Positions 27,407 to 35,204 of a stretch of DNA of 64,000 bases are shown one piece after another; position 1 is the stretch's first letter, and every line of letters starts with the position of its first letter. The position numbers were made by a program, and so were the translations under genes. Origin of the DNA: Rhodococcus sp. 1163 (GTDB lineage Bacteria; Actinomycetota; Actinomycetes; Mycobacteriales; Mycobacteriaceae). The notes under the pieces are model-generated. The model did not search any database. It was not told where the DNA came from and was given only the letters and a program-made list of their open reading frames with translations. Location of the stretch: assembly GCF_002091985.1 (NCBI RefSeq), contig NZ_MKKX01000038.1, positions 248,001-312,000 on the forward strand, in the 5' to 3' direction.

Positions 27407-27614
27407 ACCGGTCCTTCAGGCGCTGCACTCGGGTTCGATCGGGTGCAGCGTCGAGCATTGGGGTTTCGGCTGCCTCGGCGAAACGCTTGTGCAATTGATC
27501 GCGGACCTCGTCGGGGGCATACGCCTGCCGCTTGCGTTCCGACTTCACGACGAGGGCGCCTGTCGCGGCAACACCGACGACGCCTGCCATCCCGAGGATC
27601 TTCCACAGCTTCAT
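27390..27614 (-). CDS. Small single-pass membrane protein coupled to arsC
   Basis: A 74-residue protein starting MKLWKILGMAGVVGVAATGA, with one transmembrane helix (residues 5-23) followed by a basic, helical cytoplasmic tail (SERKRQAYAPDEVRDQLHKR). Similar small proteins are common in Nocardiaceae and mycobacteria but have no known role. The ATG at 27614 overlaps the arsC stop (ATGA at 27611-27614), so it is the fourth gene of the arsenic operon and is probably translated by coupling. The 3' end overlaps the opposing aminotransferase gene by 17 bp. An arsenic role is only suggested by position. Confidence 0.75.
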   Translation of the reverse strand: MKLWKILGMAGVVGVAATGALVVKSERKRQAYAPDEVRDQLHKRFAEAAETPMLDAAPDRTRVQRLKDRFSRAR

Positions 27615-28048
27615 CGCTTCACCGTACTGTGATCGCGGGCGGGTGAGCGATCGCGGAGTTCGGCGACGAGGTCTTCTACGAGGATCTTGATCTTGTCGCG
27701 GATCGGACGGACGGCGTCGATGCCCTTGCCTGCGGGGTCGGGCAACGCCCAGTCGCGGTACTGGACCCCGGGGAAAACCGGGCATGCGTCGCCACAGCCC
27801 ATGGTGATGACGACGTCGGAGGTTTCGACGGCGTCGGGGGTGAGGATCTTTGGTGATTGCGCCGAGATGTCGATACCGAGCTCGGCCATCGCCTGGACGG
27901 CGGCTGAATTGATGCTTTCTGCCGGTGTGCTGCCGGCAGAGCGAACCTCGACGGCCCCATCGGCAAGATCGCTCAGAAAACCGGCGGCCATCTGCGACCG
28001 TCCTGCGTTGTGGACGCAGACGAACAACACACTGGGGATGCTGGACAT
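27611..28048 (-). CDS. arsC: Arsenate reductase ArsC (low-molecular-weight phosphatase fold)
   Basis: A 145-residue enzyme that reduces arsenate to arsenite. The P-loop CVHNAGRS carries the nucleophile Cys11 and Arg17 (C-x5-R). ITMGCGDACPVFPG includes the second cysteine pair, and YRDWALPDPAGKG the acidic loop. The fold is that of LMW phosphatase/thioredoxin- or mycothiol-linked ArsC; in actinobacteria mycothiol/mycoredoxin may be the reductant. The ATG at 28048 has an AAGGAG about 5 nt upstream and overlaps the acr3 stop by one base; a TTG at 28051 is possible. Arsenite is then exported by Acr3. Confidence 0.94.
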   Translation of the reverse strand: MSSIPSVLFVCVHNAGRSQMAAGFLSDLADGAVEVRSAGSTPAESINSAAVQAMAELGIDISAQSPKILTPDAVETSDVVITMGCGDACPVFPGVQYRDWALPDPAGKGIDAVRPIRDKIKILVEDLVAELRDRSPARDHSTVKR

Positions 28049-29142
28049 CAAGACTCCTTTGTCGCTGCCGGCGAGGCCGAAATGAAGCGTTTACGTAGTG
28101 CGAGTGAGACGTAGACGAGCCCGACGAGGACTGGGACTTCGATGAGCGGGCCGACGACCCCGGCCAGTGCCTGCCCCGATGTTGCGCCGTAGGTGGCGAT
28201 GGCGACGGCGATGGCGAGTTCGAAGTTGTTGCCTGCCGCGGTGAAGGCGAGCGTAGTGGTGCGTGCGTAGCCCAGGCCCATTGCGGCCCCGAGGGCATAA
28301 CCGCCGCCCCACATCACCGCGAAGTAGACCAACAGTGGCAGTGCGATACGAATGACGTCCAACGGTTGGGAAGTGATCCGATCACCCTGCAGCGCAAAGA
28401 GAATGACGATGGTGAACAGCAGGCCGTAGAGAGCCCACGGCCCGATCTTAGGGATGAACTTCGACTCGTACCACCCCCTGCCCTTGGTGCGTTCGCCCAA
28501 GTAGCGCGAGGCGAACCCCGCGATCAGCGGTATGCCGAGGAAGATCAGCACCGACTTCGCTATCTGCCAGGGGGAAGCCTCGATGGTGGTCTGCTCTAGG
28601 CCGAGCCAGCCCGGTAGGACGGAAAGATAGAACCATCCGAGGACTGCGAACATGAATACCTGGAAGACCGAGTTGATGGCGACCAGGACGGCGGCGGCTT
28701 CCCGGTCGCCGCACGCGAGGTCGTTCCAGATGATGACCATCGCGATGCAGCGGGCGAGACCGACGATGATCAGGCCGGTGCGGTACTCGGGCAGGTCGGG
28801 GAGGAAGAGCCAGGCGAGAGCAAACATCAGCGCCGGGCCGAGGACCCAGTTGAGTACCAACGATCCGCCCAGCAGGCGCTTGTCTCCGGTGACGGTATCC
28901 AGTCGGTCGTATCGGACCTTCGCCAGGACCGGATACATCATGACCAGCAGACCGATTGCGATAGGTAGTGAGACGCCGTCGATCGAAATGGTCGAGAGGG
29001 CGTCGTTCATGCCCGGAATCAGCCGACCCAACGCCAAGCCGATGACCATCGCGACGCCGATCCAAACCGGCAGGAACCGGTCGAGAGTGGAGAGCTTACC
29101 GACGACGGCCGGGTGATCGGAGGTGTTCGCCTGGCTACTCAT
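28048..29142 (-). CDS. acr3: Arsenite efflux transporter ACR3
   Basis: A 364-residue inner-membrane permease with ten predicted helices. The ACR3 family marks are seen in VLNWVLGPALMFALAWLFL, the conserved Cys132 in GLARCIAMVIIWNDLACGD (also Cys144) and TLAFTAAGNNFELAIAVAIA with the conserved Asn-Asn-Phe-Glu. It exports arsenite (or antimonite) using the proton gradient. Its start overlaps the arsR stop (ATGA at 29139-29142) and its stop overlaps the arsC start. Confidence 0.96.
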   Translation of the reverse strand: MSSQANTSDHPAVVGKLSTLDRFLPVWIGVAMVIGLALGRLIPGMNDALSTISIDGVSLPIAIGLLVMMYPVLAKVRYDRLDTVTGDKRLLGGSLVLNWVLGPALMFALAWLFLPDLPEYRTGLIIVGLARCIAMVIIWNDLACGDREAAAVLVAINSVFQVFMFAVLGWFYLSVLPGWLGLEQTTIEASPWQIAKSVLIFLGIPLIAGFASRYLGERTKGRGWYESKFIPKIGPWALYGLLFTIVILFALQGDRITSQPLDVIRIALPLLVYFAVMWGGGYALGAAMGLGYARTTTLAFTAAGNNFELAIAVAIATYGATSGQALAGVVGPLIEVPVLVGLVYVSLALRKRFISASPAATKES

Positions 29143-29528
29143 GCCATCACCAGCGCACCATCGTCGGTGGTCGGGTCGGCGGCAGCCAAGACCGACGACA
29201 ATTGTTGCAGCGCAGTAGGTATAACCCAGTAGTAGACCCAGGTGCCCCGGCGTTCGCAGTCGAGCAAACCAGCTTCACGCAACACTTTGAGATGATGGGA
29301 GATCGTCGGCTGAGACAGGTCGAACGAATCGGAGATGTCACACACGCACGCTTCACCACCGGCGTGACTTGCGATCAGGCTCAGAAGTCGAAGCCGGGCC
29401 GGATCGCCGAGTGCTTTGAACATTCGGGCGAGACCGCCTGCCCAGTCGGCGGACAATGGCTCGGCAATCAGCGGTGAGCAGCACACGCCGCTGCTGAGGT
29501 CGTCGACGGAGAGAGGCTGATTCGACAT
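29139..29528 (-). CDS. arsR: Arsenic-responsive ArsR repressor
   Basis: A 129-residue winged-helix repressor. Vicinal Cys16-Cys17 near the N-terminus (SGVCCSPL) and Cys61/Cys63 (ACVCDIS) match the Corynebacterium glutamicum type, where three cysteines of this pattern bind As(III), rather than the E. coli CxCxxC in the recognition helix. The helix-turn-helix is SFDLSQPTISHHLKVLREAG. The ATG at 29528 lacks any purine-rich site upstream, which suggests a leaderless transcript. First gene of arsR-acr3-arsC-27390, divergent from the YiiX-like gene. Confidence 0.95.
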   Translation of the reverse strand: MSNQPLSVDDLSSGVCCSPLIAEPLSADWAGGLARMFKALGDPARLRLLSLIASHAGGEACVCDISDSFDLSQPTISHHLKVLREAGLLDCERRGTWVYYWVIPTALQQLSSVLAAADPTTDDGALVMA

Positions 29529-29531
29529 ATG

Positions 29532-29563
29532 TCTATATTGATCAATTTCGAATCAAACGTCAA
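29532..29563 (-). promoter_or_regulatory. arsR promoter and probable ArsR operator
   Basis: On the minus strand TTGACG (29558-29563) is followed after 17 bp by AATATA (29535-29540), or after 20 bp by TATAGA (29532-29537). The palindrome ATTGATCAAT at 29537-29546, extended by TTGAT at 29553-29557 on the minus strand, overlaps the -10 and is the best candidate operator. The -10 lies only a few bases before the ATG, consistent with leaderless translation. Confidence 0.5.
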
Positions 29564-29625
29564 ACGCCTCCAGCGCATACCTGGTGGGGGAGTTCGAGGT
29601 TTCGGGACGATCTAGGCTGAGCGAC

Positions 29626-30285
29626 ATGACTGCGTCGCGGATCGATTTGAACACAGCAGTTGATGCGACTCGTACCGGAGACATCTGGATCTTCCGCGGC
29701 CATTCTGCCACGGATCGTGCGATACAGACGTTGACCAACAGTCCGGTCAACCACGTCGGCATGGCAGTCGTGGTCGACGACCTTCCTCCGCTCATGTGGC
29801 ACGCCGAGTTGGGAAAATCGCTGCAGGACATGTGGACCGGCAATTTTCAGCGCGGCGTACAGCTGCATGATCTCCATGCGGCAGTGATGCAGTGGTCGCA
29901 CAAGTACGAGCAGCGTTGCTGGCTCAGGCAACTCGACAGTGCAGTCACACGAGAGCAGGAAGATGCATTGCTGCGGACCATAGCTCGAATGGACGGAACG
30001 GCGTTCCCGACTACCGCGAAGCTGGCGGGGCGGTGGTTCAAGGGGCGCGTGCCGAGCTTCCGTAAGAGTGAGCAGCATGGCGCCGCTCTGGAAACAGCGT
30101 ACTGCGCAGAAGTAGTCGCCATGACCTACGAATCGATGGGTCTGCTGAACGGTAACAAGAAGGCGAATTGGTTCGATCCCGGAAAATTCTGGAGCGGTGA
30201 CCGGTTACCCCTCGCTGAAGGCGTCCACCTCGGCGACGAGATCGCCGTCGATGTACCCGAGAGCCGGCCGGCCATCACCGAGTGA
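29626..30285 (+). CDS. YiiX-like permuted NlpC/P60 (papain-like) hydrolase
   Basis: A 219-residue protein with no signal peptide. The segment GDIWIFRGHSATDRAIQTLT followed by NSPVNHVGMAVVVDD gives a candidate catalytic His, and ETAYCAEVVAMTYESMG a candidate Cys. His before Cys is the permuted order of the YiiX/YaeF (C92) group of the NlpC/P60 superfamily. Members act on peptide or lipid amide/ester bonds; a substrate is not predictable. The ATG at 29626 gives MTASRIDLNT; an in-frame GTG/ATG start near 29584 is less likely. It diverges from arsR and ends at a strong terminator facing ahpD. Confidence 0.65.
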   Translation: MTASRIDLNTAVDATRTGDIWIFRGHSATDRAIQTLTNSPVNHVGMAVVVDDLPPLMWHAELGKSLQDMWTGNFQRGVQLHDLHAAVMQWSHKYEQRCWLRQLDSAVTREQEDALLRTIARMDGTAFPTTAKLAGRWFKGRVPSFRKSEQHGAALETAYCAEVVAMTYESMGLLNGNKKANWFDPGKFWSGDRLPLAEGVHLGDEIAVDVPESRPAITE

Positions 30286-30295
30286 ACTGACAGAA

Positions 30296-30330
30296 AAAGG
30301 GGCCCGCACACCTTGTGTGCGGGCCCCTTT
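30296..30330. terminator. Bidirectional terminator between the YiiX-like gene and ahpD
   Basis: A perfect 16-bp stem (30296-30311 with 30315-30330) and a 3-nt loop. AAAGGGGCCC on one side and GGGCCCCTTT on the other give short U-runs in both directions. It sits between convergent stops at 30285 and 30345. Confidence 0.93.
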
Positions 30331-30344
30331 CGCTGTGTATGTCG

Positions 30345-30887
30345 CTATCGGACAGTCGCTCCGTCGAGCGTGCGGCTGGCCTCGATGGCCTGGCCGACGC
30401 CCGCGACGATCGAAGCTGCGCGGATCGACTCGAAGATGACCTCACGGTCGACGCCTTCGTCGCGAAGGGTCTTCTCGTGTGCCTCGACGCAGTGGTTGCA
30501 CCCGTTGACGGCCGAGACCGCCAGCGAGAACAGTTCGAAATCTGCCTTGTCGACGCCGGGATTGCCGATGATATTCATCCGCAGACCTGCGCGAAGGTCG
30601 TCGTACTTGCCGTCGAGGTAGCCCTTGGTGCGGTAGAAGACGTTGTTCATCCCCATGATGGACGCTGCACCCAGAGCGGCGTTGTAGGCATCGGCGGACA
30701 ACGTGTCCGCAGCCTCCTCGGCGATCTCCTTCAGCGTCGTCGCGGACTTGGTGGCGGCAGCAGTGGCGAGAAGCGTGCCCCAGAGCTGCTGCTCACTCAG
30801 AACCGTCGATCGCGCAATGGAACTCAGGTTGAGCTTGAGATCCTTGGCGTACTCCGGGAGAGCATTCTTCAGATTCTCTACGCTCAT
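30345..30887 (-). CDS. ahpD: Alkylhydroperoxidase AhpD
   Basis: A 180-residue all-helical antioxidant protein that recycles AhpC, linking it to lipoamide/dihydrolipoamide in mycobacteria, and has weak peroxidase activity. The redox pair is Cys130 and Cys133 in [14 protein letters not shown] with His137, at the same positions as in the M. tuberculosis enzyme. The gene lies 1 bp after the ahpC stop, so the two are cotranscribed. It ends at a strong terminator. Confidence 0.97.
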   Translation of the reverse strand: MSVENLKNALPEYAKDLKLNLSSIARSTVLSEQQLWGTLLATAAATKSATTLKEIAEEAADTLSADAYNAALGAASIMGMNNVFYRTKGYLDGKYDDLRAGLRMNIIGNPGVDKADFELFSLAVSAVNGCNHCVEAHEKTLRDEGVDREVIFESIRAASIVAGVGQAIEASRTLDGATVR

Positions 30888-30888
30888 G

Positions 30889-31476
30889 TCAGACGCTCGC
30901 CGTCAGCAGTTCGCCCGCGTCGATGGTGGGGTCGCCCTTCTTCCAGTTGCATGCGCACAGCTCGTCGGACTGCAGTGCGTCGAGAACACGCAGAACCTCG
31001 TCGACGTTGCGGCCGACGGAACCTGCGGTGACCGAGACGAACTGGATCTCGTTGTTCGGATCGACGATGAATGTCGCGCGGTCGGCGACACCATCGGAGT
31101 TGAGAACACCTGCAGCGGTTGCGAGCTCACGCTTGAGGTCGGAGAGGATGGGGAACGGAAGGGTCTTCAGGTCCTCGTGCTGTGCACGCCACTGGAAGTG
31201 CACGAACTCGTTGTCGACGGACGCTCCGAGTACCTGTGCGTCACGGTCGGCGAACTCTTCGTTCAGCTTTCCGAATGCGGCAATCTCGGTCGGGCATACG
31301 AAGGTGAAGTCTTTCGGCCAGAAGAAGACGATGCGCCACTTGCCTGCATAGTCATCGCTGGTGACGGTGGTGAAGTAGTCGTCGGGCTGCTGGGCGTTCA
31401 CCTTCGACAGGTCTCCGCCGATAACGCCGGTGAGATTGTATGCGGGGAACTGATCGCCGATTGTCAACAGGGCCAT
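30889..31476 (-). CDS. ahpC: Peroxiredoxin AhpC
   Basis: A 195-residue 2-Cys peroxiredoxin that reduces hydrogen peroxide, organic peroxides and peroxynitrite. The peroxidatic Cys61 is in FTFVCPTEI; the C-terminal cysteines are Cys174 and Cys176 in ELCACNW, the mycobacterial three-cysteine type reduced by AhpD or thioredoxin. The ATG at 31476 has GGAGGA about 4 nt upstream. The gene is divergent from oxyR, as in M. leprae and M. avium, where OxyR controls it. Confidence 0.97.
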   Translation of the reverse strand: MALLTIGDQFPAYNLTGVIGGDLSKVNAQQPDDYFTTVTSDDYAGKWRIVFFWPKDFTFVCPTEIAAFGKLNEEFADRDAQVLGASVDNEFVHFQWRAQHEDLKTLPFPILSDLKRELATAAGVLNSDGVADRATFIVDPNNEIQFVSVTAGSVGRNVDEVLRVLDALQSDELCACNWKKGDPTIDAGELLTASV

Positions 31477-31670
31477 ATGGTCCTCCTCTGTAGTGGTGCG
31501 CATGCGTCGCGCTCGTGGTGCGCGTCGGATTCGTACATGCACGGTGTCGCGTATGGGTGGAGTCGTGTGTGGAGCGCCGCCGGGTGTATTCGGTGCTTCC
31601 TACGGTCGAACTCCGACATGTACGAGTGTGCCAAAAAATATGCGAAAGGTAAAGGTGATTAGTAGCACTA

Positions 31671-31700
31671 GACTGATAGGCATGACTGATAGAAGTTATC
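31671..31700. promoter_or_regulatory. Possible OxyR site at the oxyR start
   Basis: GACTGATAG occurs at 31671-31679 and again at 31684-31692, 13 bp apart, and GATA-N5-TATC spans 31688-31700. ATAG/CTAT elements with helical spacing are typical of OxyR and LysR-type sites. They overlap the oxyR ATG (31682), so autorepression is possible. The rest of the 205-bp ahpC/oxyR gap shows no better match by eye. Confidence 0.35.
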
Positions 31701-32614
31701 AACCGACGCTCTCACAGCTGCGTGCTTTCGTCGCGGTTGCCGAGCAACGTCATTTCGGAAGTGCCGCGGCGCGACTGCACATCAGTCAGCCGACGCTCTC
31801 GCAGGCCCTCGCCTCACTGGAACAGGGACTGGGCGTTCAGCTTGTCGAGCGAAGTACACGGCGAGTTCTGATGACCACTGCCGGTACGCATTTGCTCGAA
31901 CATGCACGGGCAACCCTCGATGCAGCCGACGGATTCGTTTCCGAAGCATCCGGCATGGGAGGTCGACTGTCGGGTCCACTTCGTCTCGGACTCATACCCA
32001 CAGTAGCGCCGTACGTGCTACCCGCCTTGCTCCCGGCGCTGCGAGCCGAATTTCCGGACGTGAACGCGCACATCGTCGAGGATCAGACGGACCGACTGCT
32101 GGCCTCGTTACGGTCGGGAGCGATCGACGCAGCAGTGGTCGCGCTTCCCACCGAAGAATCCGGCATCGTCGAAATACCGCTGTATGCAGAAGATTTCGTG
32201 CTCGTCGTCCCCGTCGGTCACGAACTCGACGGACGCCGTGATCTGACCCTGTCCGTACTCGTCGACCTGCCGATTCTGTTGCTGGACGACGGTCACTGTC
32301 TGCGAGATCAGACACTGGACCTCTGCCGGTCGGTCGACGCGGTCCCTGCGGCCGGGGACACGAGAGCAACCTCGCTTGCCACGGTAGTTCAATGTGTCGC
32401 AGGCGGTCTCGGCGTCACACTCGTCCCGAGATCGGCTGTTGCCGTGGAGATGGGCAAGGGCGCGCTGGGTCGGGCAGAGTTCGCGGACCCGAAGCCCGGT
32501 CGGCGCATGGGCCTGGTACACCGTGCGTCGAGCGGGCGCGCCGAAGAGTATCGGGCACTGAGTGCACTGGTCTCGCGGATCGGATCGGCCGTAAGCCCAG
32601 TAGTTGCCCAGTAG
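31682..32614 (+). CDS. oxyR: Hydrogen peroxide sensor OxyR
   Basis: A 310-residue LysR-type activator. The N-terminal helix-turn-helix (FGSAAARLHISQPTLSQALA, residues 25-44) is followed by the effector domain with Cys206 and Cys215 in DDGHCLRDQTLDLC, matching the E. coli redox pair 199/208. The reading frame is intact, unlike the decayed oxyR of M. tuberculosis. The ATG at 31682 gives the usual MTDRSYQPTLSQLRAF start. It is divergent from ahpC-ahpD and ends 21 bp before the opposing DUF3516 gene. Confidence 0.95.
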   Translation: MTDRSYQPTLSQLRAFVAVAEQRHFGSAAARLHISQPTLSQALASLEQGLGVQLVERSTRRVLMTTAGTHLLEHARATLDAADGFVSEASGMGGRLSGPLRLGLIPTVAPYVLPALLPALRAEFPDVNAHIVEDQTDRLLASLRSGAIDAAVVALPTEESGIVEIPLYAEDFVLVVPVGHELDGRRDLTLSVLVDLPILLLDDGHCLRDQTLDLCRSVDAVPAAGDTRATSLATVVQCVAGGLGVTLVPRSAVAVEMGKGALGRAEFADPKPGRRMGLVHRASSGRAEEYRALSALVSRIGSAVSPVVAQ

Positions 32615-32635
32615 CCGGCTGTCGAGGTAGCGAAC

Positions 32636-35146
32636 TCAGCCGGCGGTGATAGTGATCTCGTCGAACACGATCTCACCGAGAGCATCGGACTCCTCGACAT
32701 CGACGACCGCGTCGAACGACCACCCGTGATCGCCGTCGGGATCTTCCAGTACCTGCCTGACCGTCGTCCGGTCGCTGCCAACCGTGAGTTCGAACAGTGC
32801 CGGACCACGCGCGGACGGGCCGGTACCGATCTCGCCGTACTCCTCGAAGAAGGGCTCGAGTTCTGCTTCCCAATCAGGGCCGTCGTCCAACGCGTCGAGC
32901 GCGTTCCACCAACCCGCCGCCGCGAAGTCCACTCGTTTGAAGATGGCGTTGCGGACCATCACACGGAACGCGCGTGCATTCGCAGAAATCGGCTTCGGCG
33001 TGTCACCGCCATAGGGTTCGGGCTTGGTCTCGGCTTCCTCGCCCGGGTCGGTGAGGTTTTCCCATTCGTCCAGCAGACTCGAGTCGACCTGGCGAACGAG
33101 TTCCCCGAGCCACTCGGTGATGTCCTGCACTTCCTCGGTCCGGGCTTCCGGCGGCACCGTCTGGCGTAGGGCGCGATACGCGTCGGCGAGGTATCGAAGA
33201 ACAAGTCCTTCCGAACGGCTGAGACCGTAGTGACTGATCAGCTCCGTGAAGGTCATCGACCGCTCGACCATGTCGCGGACAACGGACTTGGGGGAGAGCG
33301 CGACTTCCGTCAGCCACGGATGCCCACCGCGGTAGATCTCGAAGGCCGGCACGAGAAGCTCGGCGAGGGGCTTCGGCCACGTCACCTCCTCGAGCAGTTC
33401 CATTCGCTCCTCGTACTCGATACCGTCCGACTTCATCTGCGCGACTGCTTCTCCGCGAGCCGCGTGCTGCTGGGCCATGAGGATCTGGCGGGGATCGTCG
33501 AGTGTCGACTCGATGATCGACACCACATCGAGTGCATGCGTATCGGATTCGATATCGAGCAGATCGAACGAGGCGAGTGCGAACGGTGACAGTGGTTGGT
33601 TCAGTGCGAAGTTGGGCTGTAGGTCGACCGTGAGACGGGAGTGTCGTCCTTCGGCATCCGGCTCCGCGAGCTGTTCGACGATGCCCGCCGAGACGAGACC
33701 GCGATAGAGCGAGAGTGCTCGGAGAATATGCTTGCGCTGGGCAGGTCGGGTCTCGTGGTTGTCCTCGAGTAGATGTCGCATTGCAGTGAAGCAATTGCCC
33801 GGTCGCGCAATGACATTGAGCAACATTGCATTACTGACCGAGAACCTCGAGACCAGCGCCTCGGGACTCGCTGTGATGATCCGGTCGAACGTCGGCTCAC
33901 CCCACGAGACGAAGCCATCGGGCGCCTTTTTGCGTTGAACCCTCTTGAGCTTCTTCGGATCGTCACCAGCCTTCGCGACGAGCCGTGCATTCTCGATGTC
34001 GTGTTCCGGCGCCTCGACGACGACGGTTCCGAGCGTGTCGTATCCGGCGCGTCCTGCGCGTCCGGCGATCTGGTGAAACTCTCGAGCGCGTAGTTTGCGG
34101 GTGCGAATACCGTCGTATTTGGTCAGTCCGGTGAACAACACGGTTCGGATCGGAACATTGATGCCCACACCGAGGGTGTCGGTGCCGCAGATGACCTTGA
34201 GCAGACCGTCCTGGGCAAGTTTCTCCACGAGGCGTCGATACTTCGGGAGCATGCCCGCGTGGTGCACGCCGATTCCGTGCCGCACCAGTCGCGAGAGTGT
34301 CTTGCCGAAACCCGTCGTGAAGCGGAATTGGCCGATCGCATCGGCGATCTGCTGCTTTTCGGACTTGGATGCCACGTTCACGCTCGTGAGCGCCTGCGCT
34401 CGTTCGAGGGCGGACGCCTGGGTGAAGTGCACGACGTACACGGGTGCAAGATGCGTCGAGACCAACTCCTCGATGGTCTCGCCGATCGGTGTGCTCACGT
34501 AGGAGAACATCAAGGGCACAGGCCGTTCGGAGCCCGACACCACGGTGGTGGGTCGTCCGGTGCGGCGGGTGAGATCGTCGCGAAAGAAAGACACGTCGCC
34601 CAGAGTCGCCGACATCAGCAAAAATTGAGCGTTCGGCAACTCGATGATGGGAACCTGCCAGGCCCATCCTCGGTCGGGTTCGGAGTAGTAATGGAACTCG
34701 TCCATCACCACCTGTCCGATATCGGAATTCGCTCCCTCGCGGAGAGCTAGATTCGCGACGATTTCCGCGGTCGCGCAGATGATCGGGGCGCCCGCGTTGA
34801 CCGCGGCATCGCCCGTCATCATGCCGACATTTTTTGCGCCGAAGATCTCGCACAGTGCGAAGAACTTCTCGCTGACCAGAGCTTTGATGGGTGCGGTGTA
34901 GAAGGTCCGCTTGCCGGCTGCCATCGCAGCGAAGTGCGCGCCGACAGCAACCATCGACTTTCCCGAGCCGGTCGGTGTCGCGAGGATGACATTGGACCCC
35001 GACACCAGCTCGATCAAGGCGTCTTCCTGGGCCGGGTACAGATTCAGCCCTCGATCGCTGGTCCACGTGGTGAAAATGTCGAACAACGTGTCCGGATCCT
35101 GTGCCTCGCTGGTCGTGGGGGCAGGTACGAGTTCGGAGAGGAGCAC
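32636..35146 (-). CDS. Ski2-like DEAD/DEAH helicase with DUF3516 domain
   Basis: An 836-residue SF2 helicase. The P-loop ATPTGSGKS is at 56-64, motif II is DEFH (149-152), motif III SATL and motif VI HQIAGRAGRAGYDTLG, with the Ski2-type GVGINVPIRTVLFT. From about residue 410 onward it carries the DUF3516 region, conserved in actinobacteria and of unknown role. It is probably an RNA helicase, by similarity to Ski2/Mtr4 and Dob10-type enzymes, but no substrate is known. The start is GTG at 35146. It stands alone on the minus strand, 59 bp upstream of the alpha/beta hydrolase stop. Confidence 0.88.
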   Translation of the reverse strand: MLLSELVPAPTTSEAQDPDTLFDIFTTWTSDRGLNLYPAQEDALIELVSGSNVILATPTGSGKSMVAVGAHFAAMAAGKRTFYTAPIKALVSEKFFALCEIFGAKNVGMMTGDAAVNAGAPIICATAEIVANLALREGANSDIGQVVMDEFHYYSEPDRGWAWQVPIIELPNAQFLLMSATLGDVSFFRDDLTRRTGRPTTVVSGSERPVPLMFSYVSTPIGETIEELVSTHLAPVYVVHFTQASALERAQALTSVNVASKSEKQQIADAIGQFRFTTGFGKTLSRLVRHGIGVHHAGMLPKYRRLVEKLAQDGLLKVICGTDTLGVGINVPIRTVLFTGLTKYDGIRTRKLRAREFHQIAGRAGRAGYDTLGTVVVEAPEHDIENARLVAKAGDDPKKLKRVQRKKAPDGFVSWGEPTFDRIITASPEALVSRFSVSNAMLLNVIARPGNCFTAMRHLLEDNHETRPAQRKHILRALSLYRGLVSAGIVEQLAEPDAEGRHSRLTVDLQPNFALNQPLSPFALASFDLLDIESDTHALDVVSIIESTLDDPRQILMAQQHAARGEAVAQMKSDGIEYEERMELLEEVTWPKPLAELLVPAFEIYRGGHPWLTEVALSPKSVVRDMVERSMTFTELISHYGLSRSEGLVLRYLADAYRALRQTVPPEARTEEVQDITEWLGELVRQVDSSLLDEWENLTDPGEEAETKPEPYGGDTPKPISANARAFRVMVRNAIFKRVDFAAAGWWNALDALDDGPDWEAELEPFFEEYGEIGTGPSARGPALFELTVGSDRTTVRQVLEDPDGDHGWSFDAVVDVEESDALGEIVFDEITITAG

Positions 35147-35204
35147 CGTAACAGGCTATGGTGCGCTGGCCGCGTCGCCATCAGCGGCCCGTGCGCAGGG
35201 CGTG

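Noticed and set aside
30315-31031. 238-codon open frame over ahpD and ahpC
   Set aside because: Antisense to two clear peroxidase genes and overlaps a terminator.
32615-32643. Terminator between oxyR and the DUF3516 gene
   Set aside because: Only a 6-bp inverted repeat (CCGGCT/AGCCGG) overlapping the DUF3516 stop; too weak to call.
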